Below, in pieces: positions 7,818 to 15,220 of a DNA stretch of 23,908 nucleotides (within the stretch, counting starts at the first letter, position 1; the number at the start of each line of letters is the position of its first letter). A program made the position numbers and the translations under genes. This DNA is from Flavobacteriaceae bacterium (GTDB taxonomy: Bacteria > Bacteroidota > Bacteroidia > Flavobacteriales > Flavobacteriaceae). Location of the stretch: the NCBI GenBank assembly GCA_020435885.1, contig JAGQYU010000075.1, positions 1 to 23,908 of the forward strand. The letters are read 5' to 3'. The notes beneath the pieces were generated by a model. That model was not told the DNA's origin. It saw only the letters and a list, made by a program, of their open reading frames with translations, and made no database searches.

Positions 7818-9122
7818 ATGGGAAGTATAGTTGCCATAGTAGGAAGGCCAAATGTAGGTAAATCAACGTTTTTTAATCGTTTAATTCAACGTAGAGAAGC
7901 CATTGTTGATGCTGTTAGCGGAGTAACCCGTGACAGGCATTACGGAAAATCTGAATGGAACGGAAAAGAGTTTACATTGATAGATACCGGTGGCTATGTT
8001 GTAGGTTCTGATGATGTTTTTGAAACAGAAATAGACAAGCAGGTTGAATTGGCTATTGATGAGGCTGATGCCATTATTTTTATGGTAAATGTAGAGGAAG
8101 GTGTAACAAGTATGGATGAAGATGTTGCCAATCTTCTTCGCAAAGTTGACAAACCCATATTTTTAGCAGTCAATAAAGTTGACAATGCTATGCGTGTTGA
8201 TGATGCCGTTGAATTCTATTCACTTGGGTTGGGAGAATATTATACTATTGCAAGTATCAATGGCAGTGGTACGGGTGAGTTACTGGATGAGCTAGTAAAA
8301 ATACTTCCTGACAAAGAAGATAAACCTGTAGATGATCTTCCAAGATTTGCAGTTGTGGGTAGGCCAAATGCCGGAAAATCATCATTTATCAATGCTTTGA
8401 TTGGTGAGGACAGATACATAGTAACCGATATTGCAGGTACAACTAGAGATTCCATCGATACTAAATACAATCGTTTTGGGTTTGAATTCAATTTAGTGGA
8501 TACTGCCGGAATCCGGAGGAAAAGTAAAGTAAAAGAAGATTTGGAGTTTTACTCTGTAATGCGCTCTATCAGAGCTATTGAACACTGTGATGTTGCCATT
8601 TTAATGATCGATGCCACCAGAGGTTTTGAAGGACAGGATCAGAATATCTTTTGGCTTGCCGAAAAAAATAAAAAAGGTGTTATAATTCTGGTAAATAAGT
8701 GGGATCTTGTTGAAAAAGACAACAAAACAACAAAACAATTTGAAGCCGAGATCAGAAAAGAAATAGAACCTTTTACTGATGTGCCAATCATTTTTGTTTC
8801 GGCTCTCACCAAACAACGTGTCTATAAAGCTATTGAAACTGCCGTTGAAGTATATAACAATAGAAAAAATAAAATCTCTACCAGTAAATTGAATGATGTA
8901 ATGCTAGAGATCATTAATCAAAACCCTCCTCCGGCAACTAAAGGAAAGTATATTAAAATCAAGTTTTGTACACAACTCCCAACACCAACACCGCAATTTG
9001 CTTTTTTTGCCAATTTGCCACAATATGTAAAACCTCCTTATAAACGCTTTGTTGAAAATAAATTAAGAGAACATTTTAATTTTACAGGAGTGCCTATTGT
9101 TGTTTATTTTAGGAAGAAATAA
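7818..9122 (+). CDS. der: Ribosome biogenesis GTPase Der (EngA)
   Basis: Der is an essential GTPase with two G domains that acts in maturation of the 50S ribosomal subunit. Domain 1 has GRPNVGKST (9-17), DTGG (56-59) and NKVD (119-122). Domain 2 has GRPNAGKSS (181-189), DTAGIRR (228-234), NKWD (293-296) and SAL (328-330). The C-terminal KH-like domain includes NPPPATKGKYIKIKF (369-383) and ends in VPIVVYFRKK. The length of 434 and all motifs are standard, so it should be functional. The ATG is preceded by a fitting promoter box. It runs into the convergent TPM gene with only two bases between the stop codons. Confidence 0.98.
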   Translation: MGSIVAIVGRPNVGKSTFFNRLIQRREAIVDAVSGVTRDRHYGKSEWNGKEFTLIDTGGYVVGSDDVFETEIDKQVELAIDEADAIIFMVNVEEGVTSMDEDVANLLRKVDKPIFLAVNKVDNAMRVDDAVEFYSLGLGEYYTIASINGSGTGELLDELVKILPDKEDKPVDDLPRFAVVGRPNAGKSSFINALIGEDRYIVTDIAGTTRDSIDTKYNRFGFEFNLVDTAGIRRKSKVKEDLEFYSVMRSIRAIEHCDVAILMIDATRGFEGQDQNIFWLAEKNKKGVIILVNKWDLVEKDNKTTKQFEAEIRKEIEPFTDVPIIFVSALTKQRVYKAIETAVEVYNNRKNKISTSKLNDVMLEIINQNPPPATKGKYIKIKFCTQLPTPTPQFAFFANLPQYVKPPYKRFVENKLREHFNFTGVPIVVYFRKK

Positions 9123-9124
9123 AT

Positions 9125-9901
9125 TTACCAACTACCTGAAGCGCCGCCGCCGCCGCCCATTCCGCCACCGAAACCTCCAAATCCTCCTCCGGAGCTACCA
9201 CTGCCAAAACCGCCACCACTAAAGCCTCCTCTTCCGGCTCTGCTTAATATGATGGCCTCCAGTAATGAGCGTGCTGCATCATCATTCTTATACCTTCTTC
9301 CACCCCCGCCTCCACGGTTTCTATTGGAAAGAATAATTAACAGAATAATAAAAAAGATGATTATAAAAATTATAGGAATACCTTCATTTCCCGTACTAGG
9401 AGTCCCTTTAAATTCACCACTCAATACTTGCATAATGGAGGTAGTGCCATTATCTAACCCTTTATAAAAATCACCTTTTTTAAACTCTGGAGTAATATCA
9501 TTTTCAATAATTCTTCTTGATAAGGCATCGGTCAATAAATGTTCAACTCCATATCCTGTTGATATAGCAACACGCCTTTGATTTGTATCTAATAGCAATA
9601 AAACTCCATTGTCTTTCCCTTTTTGCCCAATTCCCCATTCTGCAAGCATATTGGCAGCATAAAAGTCAATGTCATCTTCTATGTCATTTCTAATGGCTAT
9701 TACTATACCTGTGGAAGTTGAATCGGCATAATTTTTAAGTTTATTATTTAAGAGTTGTTGCTCACCTTCAGATAACAACCCTATATAATCTTGTACAGCC
9801 CTATCATCATATTTTTTCTTAGGTATCTCCTGCGAAAAGCAATTAATACTTATAAAGAAAAAAGCAACTAATAAAGTCAGATATTTTAATTGATAGTGCA
9901 T
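9125..9901 (-). CDS. TPM-domain membrane protein with Gly-rich tail (YgcG type)
   Basis: The 258 residues read as a signal peptide (1-24, ending CFSQ), then a TPM domain (about 32-165), which was first described in thylakoid Psb32 and is linked to phosphatase activity or membrane-complex maintenance. Visible features are VQDYIGLLSEGEQQLLNNKL, ADSTSTGIVIAI and DNGVLLLLDTNQRRVAISTGYGVE. A transmembrane segment (about 175-192) and a tail made almost only of Gly, Ser and Phe (about 224-258) complete it. The domain order matches the YgcG/TPM proteins that often sit next to lemA, but no lemA is present here. The Gly-rich tail gives GCC/CCG runs in the DNA (9140-9240). No exact TAnnTTTG box was found upstream. 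Enzyme activity is not assured from sequence. Confidence 0.85.
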   Translation of the reverse strand: MHYQLKYLTLLVAFFFISINCFSQEIPKKKYDDRAVQDYIGLLSEGEQQLLNNKLKNYADSTSTGIVIAIRNDIEDDIDFYAANMLAEWGIGQKGKDNGVLLLLDTNQRRVAISTGYGVEHLLTDALSRRIIENDITPEFKKGDFYKGLDNGTTSIMQVLSGEFKGTPSTGNEGIPIIFIIIFFIILLIILSNRNRGGGGGRRYKNDDAARSLLEAIILSRAGRGGFSGGGFGSGSSGGGFGGFGGGMGGGGGASGSW

Positions 9902-10016
9902 TAAAATGTTGAAGTATGATTTATAAAATCAATTTATCGGCAATATACAAAAAAACTGATTCTGCTATACTAGTACCTAAAGCAAAACATATGTTACTAT
10001 GTGTACAAACAAAAAA

Positions 10017-10047
10017 TTGTTTTTTATAGCAATTTACCATACTTTTA
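10017..10047 (+). promoter_or_regulatory. Promoter of the BNR-repeat protein gene
   Basis: TTG (10017-10019), a 20-base spacer, then TACTTTTA (10040-10047), which matches TAnnTTTG except at the last base. The ATG lies 24 bases further on. It is the only promoter in the window with a TTG at canonical spacing. Confidence 0.5.
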
Positions 10048-10071
10048 AATTTCTCTTTAAAGACCAAACCC

Positions 10072-13000
10072 ATGAAAAAAATTACGCTTCTCATCGTTTT
10101 TATTACTTCAATACTTACTGCACAGCAACTGGATATTGAAAAACTAAAAGGAATCAAGCCTAGAGCTATTGGCCCTGCCGGTATGAGTGGCCGTATAACT
10201 GCCATCGATGTTGTCAACGATCAACCTGATGTGATTTATGTTGGAGCTGCCTCAGGTGGTGTATGGAAATCTGAAAGTGGAGGTATAGACTGGCAACCTA
10301 TTTTTGACGAGCAAGGAGTTGCCTCAATTGGCGCCATTGCCATCCAACAAAGTAATCCAGATGTTATTTGGGTTGGTACCGGTGAAGGCAATCCTAGAAA
10401 TAGTTTAAATGGAGGCTATGGAATTTATAAAAGTCTAGATGCAGGTAAGACTTGGAAGTTAATGGGGCTTGAAAAGACCAGAAATATTCACAGAATTATT
10501 GTTGACAGAGACAATCCTGATGTAGTGTATGTAGCAGCGATAGGTTCCCCTTGGGGAGAACATCCTGAACGGGGAGTCTTTAAAACAACTGATGGCGGCA
10601 AAACATGGAGCAAGATACTGTTTGTTAATGAAAAAACAGGAGCTGCTGATTTGGTAGTTGATCCTTCAAACCCAAATAAATTAATAGCCGCTATGTGGGA
10701 GCACAGACGCAAACCTTGGACGTTCAATTCCGGAGGTGAAGGTTCAGGAATTTATATTAGTTACGATCGAGGAGAAAACTGGAAAAAGCTAACTGATAAA
10801 GAAGGTCTGCCAGAGGGTAATTTAGGAAGGGTTGGTTTAGCCATTGCTCCAAGCAATCCAAAAATAGTGTATGCATTAGTAGAGGCTAAAAAGAATGCGC
10901 TTTATAAATCTGAAGACGGTGGTGCAAAATGGCATAAGGTAAATGATAAAGACGAAATTGGTAATCGTCCATTCTATTACTCAGATATTTTTGTTGACCC
11001 AAAAAACGAAAATAGAATTTACAGTGTTTTCACTTATGTTAATGTTAGTGAAGACGGTGGTAAATCCTTTACCATGTTAATGCCCGCTTATGGAACATCT
11101 GTAGGCATACACCCCGATCACCATGCATGGTGGATACATCCTGAAAATCCGAATTTTATGATTGATGGAAATGACGGCGGACTTAATATTACCAGAGACA
11201 GAGGTAAAACTTGGCGCTTTGTGGAAAATTTGCCTGTTGGCCAATTTTATCATATCAATTATGACATGGAATATCCCTACAACTTATATGGAGGTATGCA
11301 AGATAATGGCTCATGGTCAGGCCCTGCGTACGTCCTTAAAGAGCAGGGAATTAGAAATTCATATTGGCAAGAAATTTCTTTTGGTGATGGTTTTGATGTA
11401 GTGCCTGATCCTAAAGATTCTCGTTACGGCTACAGTATGTCTCAACAAGGTTATGTGGGCAGATATGATAGAGTTACCGGAAATTTTAAAATGGTACGTC
11501 CTACACACCCTGATCCTACTATGCAACTACGCTATAATTGGAATGCCGCTATAGCCATTGATCCTTTCGATAATCAAACGCTTTATTTCGGAAGTCAATT
11601 TGTACATAAATCCGGTAATCAAGGCCACGAGTGGGATATTATTTCGCCAGACCTAACTACTAACGATCCCGAAAAACAAAAACAACACGAAAGCGGCGGT
11701 TTAACTATGGATGCCACAGGAGCCGAAAACCACTGCACAATTTTGGCAATAACCCCAAGCCCCTTAGAAAAAGGGCTTTTGTGGGTTGGAACCGATGACG
11801 GAAACATTCAACTAACTAGGGATGGAGGAAAAACATGGAACAATGTTACCCCTAAGAACAAAAATTTCCCAAAAGGAAGTTGGGTAGCTCAGGTAAAAGC
11901 ATCTCCATACAATGCTGGTGAGGCTTATGCTGTTATCAATAATTACAGAAATTTCGATTTTATGCCCTATTTATACAGAACAAAAGATTACGGAAAAACA
12001 TGGGAAAGTCTGCTTGATAAAAAAGATGAGACTTTTGGTTATACGCTTGCCTTAGTTCAAGACCCTGTTGAGAAAAATTTGATCTTTTTAGGTACTGAAT
12101 ATGGTCTTTACGTAAGTATTGACGAAGCCAAAACTTGGACAAAATGGACTAATAATTACCCTACTGTCCCTACGATGGATTTAGCCATTCACCCAAGAGA
12201 GCATGATTTAGATATTGCCACTTTCGGACGTTCTATGTATGTGATGGATGATATAAGACCGTTAAGAGAACTTGCTCAAAAAGGTGTAGGCGAACTTAAT
12301 AAAACCATTAAAGTATTTAAAGCTCCTGATGCTTTTGTCAATGAAATTCAGCAACCAACCGGATCACGATTTGGAGGCAATGCTTTATATAACGGTGAAA
12401 ACCGTGACCAAGGAGCTATGATAAGTTATGTTATCAATAAAAAAGATTCTACCAACAAAAAAAATGACACTATCAGCTTAAAGGTTTATAATAGCAAAAA
12501 TGAGTTGATACGTACACTTAAACAAAAGGCTCCCAAAAAAAATGGTTTGCACAGAACTTTCTGGGGGCTTGATGAAAAAGGTGTCAGAGGTCCTTCAAGG
12601 AGAGAACCTAGAGGCAACAGAGAACCAGGTGGTGTTACCGTATTGCCCGGTACTTATAAAGTGGTACTAGAATATGCTGATACAAAAGATTCTACCAATG
12701 TTACTGTGGCTTACGACCCTAGGTTTAAAATGCCTATGAACGTGTTAGAAAGCAAATATAACATGCTTAAAAAAATAGAGTCTAAAACAGCTTTAGCAGG
12801 TAAAGCTATGGAGCAGCTCAATGAGTCCAAAAAAGTTGCCGAACAGTACAAGAAAATCCTTAAAGAGCATAAGGACGGAAAATATAAAAATGCCCTAAAG
12901 CAAAGCGATTCTATTATAAAAAGTATTGACAAATTAGTTGATATGATGATAGGTAAAGAAGACAAGCGGCAAGGTATTACCAGAAATCCTACTCCTACGT

Positions 13001-13218
13001 CTGTTACATTATTGTTTACTGCAAGAGGCTATGTAAATTCATTGCTACAAGAACCCGGAAAAACTGAACAGCAATTGGTAGAAAATGGCTTTAAGGAAGT
13101 TGATAATGCTATTGAAAAGATCAACACATTCTTTATAAATGAATGGCCTGCTTATCAAAAAAATATTGAGACCTTGAACCTCTCTCTTTTTAAAGATGTG
13201 GAAACACTAAAAGAATAA
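10072..13218 (+). CDS. Secreted BNR/sortilin-like beta-propeller protein
   Basis: A 1048-residue exported protein with a signal peptide (1-18, ending LTAQQ). It is of the type usually annotated as a VPS10/sortilin-like or glycosyl-hydrolase-like BNR-repeat protein. Asp-box motifs (S/T-x-D-x-G-x-T/x-W) recur at about 67, 121, 172, 230, 280, 326, 374, 582, 637 and 682, which implies one or two beta-propellers. Residues about 820-880 (LKVYNSKNELIRTLKQ, then WGLDEKG and PGTYKVVLEY) look like an FlgD-type Ig fold. A helical, Lys-rich C-terminal part (about 890-1048) follows. No sialidase catalytic Arg triad could be recognised, so hydrolase activity should not be assumed. There is no T9SS C-terminal sorting signal and no lipobox, which suggests a periplasmic protein. 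It is monocistronic, with its own promoter and terminator. Confidence 0.85.
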   Translation: MKKITLLIVFITSILTAQQLDIEKLKGIKPRAIGPAGMSGRITAIDVVNDQPDVIYVGAASGGVWKSESGGIDWQPIFDEQGVASIGAIAIQQSNPDVIWVGTGEGNPRNSLNGGYGIYKSLDAGKTWKLMGLEKTRNIHRIIVDRDNPDVVYVAAIGSPWGEHPERGVFKTTDGGKTWSKILFVNEKTGAADLVVDPSNPNKLIAAMWEHRRKPWTFNSGGEGSGIYISYDRGENWKKLTDKEGLPEGNLGRVGLAIAPSNPKIVYALVEAKKNALYKSEDGGAKWHKVNDKDEIGNRPFYYSDIFVDPKNENRIYSVFTYVNVSEDGGKSFTMLMPAYGTSVGIHPDHHAWWIHPENPNFMIDGNDGGLNITRDRGKTWRFVENLPVGQFYHINYDMEYPYNLYGGMQDNGSWSGPAYVLKEQGIRNSYWQEISFGDGFDVVPDPKDSRYGYSMSQQGYVGRYDRVTGNFKMVRPTHPDPTMQLRYNWNAAIAIDPFDNQTLYFGSQFVHKSGNQGHEWDIISPDLTTNDPEKQKQHESGGLTMDATGAENHCTILAITPSPLEKGLLWVGTDDGNIQLTRDGGKTWNNVTPKNKNFPKGSWVAQVKASPYNAGEAYAVINNYRNFDFMPYLYRTKDYGKTWESLLDKKDETFGYTLALVQDPVEKNLIFLGTEYGLYVSIDEAKTWTKWTNNYPTVPTMDLAIHPREHDLDIATFGRSMYVMDDIRPLRELAQKGVGELNKTIKVFKAPDAFVNEIQQPTGSRFGGNALYNGENRDQGAMISYVINKKDSTNKKNDTISLKVYNSKNELIRTLKQKAPKKNGLHRTFWGLDEKGVRGPSRREPRGNREPGGVTVLPGTYKVVLEYADTKDSTNVTVAYDPRFKMPMNVLESKYNMLKKIESKTALAGKAMEQLNESKKVAEQYKKILKEHKDGKYKNALKQSDSIIKSIDKLVDMMIGKEDKRQGITRNPTPTSVTLLFTARGYVNSLLQEPGKTEQQLVENGFKEVDNAIEKINTFFINEWPAYQKNIETLNLSLFKDVETLKE

Positions 13219-13222
13219 AATA

Positions 13223-13843
13223 TTAAAAAGGCTTATAAAAATTTGAGGGCACCAAACATTTTTTGGTGTCCCATTTTTTTAAAGAATCATTTGGAATAAT
13301 AATGTTATTACAATCCAAAAAATTGCCTTTAGCATCTTTACTTAAAATCCTTAATTTTCCTTCATTGAGAGAATCTAGTAACCTTTCAATTAAAATTGAT
13401 TTAGAAGAAGTCGAAAATTGCTTTCCAACACTAATACCTACTCTATTGTTGAACAAATCCATTTCTGAAGCTGCTTTATCAGGAAGCAAGCCATCTTCCA
13501 TTTTATTTTTCAAATAATGTTCGTAATTACCTTTTTCATGAGCCTTTCCAAGTTTTTCGGCACTTCTGTCTCCTATTTGTTGCGTCAGAGCAGCCATCCA
13601 AAAACTATGTTTTAAAGCATCTAAATAACCTCCATTATTATCTGTTCCAATAATGCCTACGTTAGCAATAGAATCTATTGTTTTGGTAACTTCAATAGTT
13701 GTAGTAAATGCTTTCTTCGCTTTAAACGGATGGAATGCTATCCACTTCTTTTCCGGTGATGAAAGTTTTGAAAAAGATTTTTTCAGCTCCGGCGAACAGC
13801 CAAACAGAAAAAAAGTACAAAGAAAAAAGAAAAGGTATTTCAT
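13223..13843 (-). CDS. DUF6973-type lipoprotein
   Basis: A 206-residue probable lipoprotein: hydrophobic signal (MKYLFFFLCTFFLFG) and lipobox FLFGC with Cys16 as the modified residue. The body has NGG..DALKHSFWMAAL (70-86), AHE (101-103) and MDLFNNRVGISVG (128-140). This His/Asp/Asn pattern fits the DUF6973 family, whose function is unknown; the invariant polar residues (Asp75, His79, His102, Asp129, Asn132-133) look like an active or metal site. The longest frame begins at a TTG at 13846; the ATG at 13843 is preferred because it gives a normal signal peptide and follows a promoter box. Its 3' end contains, on the other strand, the terminator of the convergent BNR gene, 4 bases from whose stop it ends. 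Confidence 0.75.
   Translation of the reverse strand: MKYLFFFLCTFFLFGCSPELKKSFSKLSSPEKKWIAFHPFKAKKAFTTTIEVTKTIDSIANVGIIGTDNNGGYLDALKHSFWMAALTQQIGDRSAEKLGKAHEKGNYEHYLKNKMEDGLLPDKAASEMDLFNNRVGISVGKQFSTSSKSILIERLLDSLNEGKLRILSKDAKGNFLDCNNIIIPNDSLKKWDTKKCLVPSNFYKPF
13247..13280 (+). terminator. Rho-independent terminator of the BNR-repeat gene
   Basis: A 10-bp stem GGGCACCAAA (13247-13256) and TTTGGTGTCC (13262-13271), one pair being G-U, with a 5-base loop and then CA and seven T (13274-13280). It lies 28 bases past the BNR stop and inside the coding sequence of the opposing lipoprotein gene. Confidence 0.85.
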
Positions 13844-13865
13844 CAAAATTATACTAAATCCATAA

Positions 13866-13873
13866 CAAATTTA
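13866..13873 (-). promoter_or_regulatory. -7 promoter box for the DUF6973 lipoprotein
   Basis: TAAATTTG on the minus strand fits TAnnTTTG and ends 22 bases before the ATG at 13843. It directly abuts the opposing pepP box at 13874. A TTG on the minus strand (13891-13889) lies 15 bases upstream. Confidence 0.5.
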
Positions 13874-13881
13874 TAACTTTG
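13874..13881 (+). promoter_or_regulatory. -7 promoter box for aminopeptidase P
   Basis: TAACTTTG fits TAnnTTTG, ending 25 bases before the ATG at 13907. It touches the opposing -7 box of the lipoprotein gene. Confidence 0.55.
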
Positions 13882-13906
13882 AAGGAAACAAGAATAATTT
13901 AGTTTT

Positions 13907-15202
13907 ATGAAGTACTTACCTATAGATAACAGCCTGTTCATTAAAAATAGAAAAAAGTTTACTGCCCAAATGAAACCTAATAGTTTGGCAGTCTTTAATT
14001 CCAATGATATTTACCCCATAAGTGCTGATAGCACTATTCCTTTTCAGCAACATCGAGATATTTTTTACTTAAGTGGTGTAGATCAAGAAGAAAGTATTTT
14101 GGTGCTATTCCCTGATTGTCCCAAAGAAAAACATAAAGAAATTCTTTTTTTAAGAGAAACTAATGATCATATTGCCATTTGGGAAGGAGAGAAACTGACC
14201 AAAGAAGCAGCTTTTAAAACCAGTGGTATTAAAACCGTGTATTGGTTGCAAGACATGGAAAGAGTTTTATTTGAACTTATGACGCAATGCGATACTGTTT
14301 ATATAAATACCAACGAACATTACAGAGCTAGTGTGGCTACAGAAACCCGTGAGGACAGGTTTACAAAATGGCTAAAAGAAAAATATCCGGCACATAGTGT
14401 AGCTAAAAGTAATCCTATTTTACAGCGATTAAGATCTGTAAAAGAAGATATTGAACTAGAACTGATACAAAAAGCATGTAATATTACAGAAAAGAGCTTT
14501 AGAAGAATTTTAAGGTTTGTAAAGCCCGGTGTTATGGAGTATGAAATTGAAGCTGAATTTATGCATGAGTTTTTAAGAAATCGTTCCAAAGGTTTTGCCT
14601 ATACACCCATCATTGCTTCTGGTAATAATGCTAATGTGCTACACTATATTGAAAACAATAAAGAATGTAAACCAGGTGATCTTATATTACTGGATGTAGG
14701 TGCTGAGTATGCCAATTATAGTAGCGATATGACCCGTATGGTACCTGTTTCTGGCAAATTCACAAAACGTCAAAAAGAAGTTTATGATGCTGTTTTAAGA
14801 GTAAAAAACGAAGCTACTAAAATGCTTGTACCCGGAACTTTGTGGGAAGAATACCATGTAGAAGTAGGCAAAGTAATGACCTCTGAATTATTAGGTTTAG
14901 GTTTGTTAGATAAAGCCGATGTACAAAATGAAAATCCAGATTGGCCTGCTTACAAAAAGTATTTTATGCACGGCACCTCTCACCACATGGGCTTAGATAC
15001 CCATGATTATGGTATTTTAACAGAGCCTATGCAAGCAAACATGGTATTTACCGTTGAACCGGGAATTTATATTCCTGATGAAGGTTTTGGCATCCGTATA
15101 GAGGACGATGTGATTGTTCAGGAAAAAGGAGAGCCTTTTAACTTAATGAAAAACATTCCTATTGAAGCTGAAGAAATTGAAGAGCTTATGAACCAGTCTT
15201 AG
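13907..15202 (+). CDS. pepP: Xaa-Pro aminopeptidase (aminopeptidase P)
   Basis: A cytoplasmic metallopeptidase that removes an N-terminal residue when proline is next in the chain. The N-terminal creatinase-like domain (about 5-170, with IPFQQHRDIFYLSGV) is followed by the pita-bread catalytic domain. The five dinuclear-metal ligands are all present: Asp263 and Asp274 (LLDVGAEYANYSSDMTR), His355 (HGTSHHMGLDTHD), Glu384 (TVEPGIYIP) and Glu399 (IRIEDD). The proton-shuttle His246 is in LHYIEN. The length of 431 is standard for the family. Its stop codon lies in the loop region of its own terminator. It is divergent from the DUF6973 lipoprotein and convergent with abiH. Confidence 0.96.
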   Translation: MKYLPIDNSLFIKNRKKFTAQMKPNSLAVFNSNDIYPISADSTIPFQQHRDIFYLSGVDQEESILVLFPDCPKEKHKEILFLRETNDHIAIWEGEKLTKEAAFKTSGIKTVYWLQDMERVLFELMTQCDTVYINTNEHYRASVATETREDRFTKWLKEKYPAHSVAKSNPILQRLRSVKEDIELELIQKACNITEKSFRRILRFVKPGVMEYEIEAEFMHEFLRNRSKGFAYTPIIASGNNANVLHYIENNKECKPGDLILLDVGAEYANYSSDMTRMVPVSGKFTKRQKEVYDAVLRVKNEATKMLVPGTLWEEYHVEVGKVMTSELLGLGLLDKADVQNENPDWPAYKKYFMHGTSHHMGLDTHDYGILTEPMQANMVFTVEPGIYIPDEGFGIRIEDDVIVQEKGEPFNLMKNIPIEAEEIEELMNQS

Positions 15203-15220
15203 ACTGGTTTTTATTTTTTT
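15191..15220 (+). terminator. Rho-independent terminator of pepP
   Basis: A perfect 8-bp stem AACCAGTC (15191-15198) and GACTGGTT (15202-15209) with a three-base loop, followed by TTTATTTTTTT. The left arm encodes the last residues NQS, and the TAG stop (15200-15202) falls at the loop. The TAA of the opposing AbiH gene (15211-15213) is within the T-rich tail. Confidence 0.92.

Noticed and set aside
9140..9240. GCC/CCG-rich repetitive stretch
   Set aside because: It is the low-complexity Gly-rich tail of the TPM protein, not a separate repeat element.
11757..11780. Hairpin AAGCCC/GGGCTT followed by TTTT inside the BNR gene
   Set aside because: The stem is short, the T-run is only four and coding continues without a break; probably chance.
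13844..13851. TAATTTTG on the minus strand as a promoter box of the DUF6973 gene
   Set aside because: It touches the ATG, so transcription would start at or inside the gene; the box at 13866-13873 has the right spacing.
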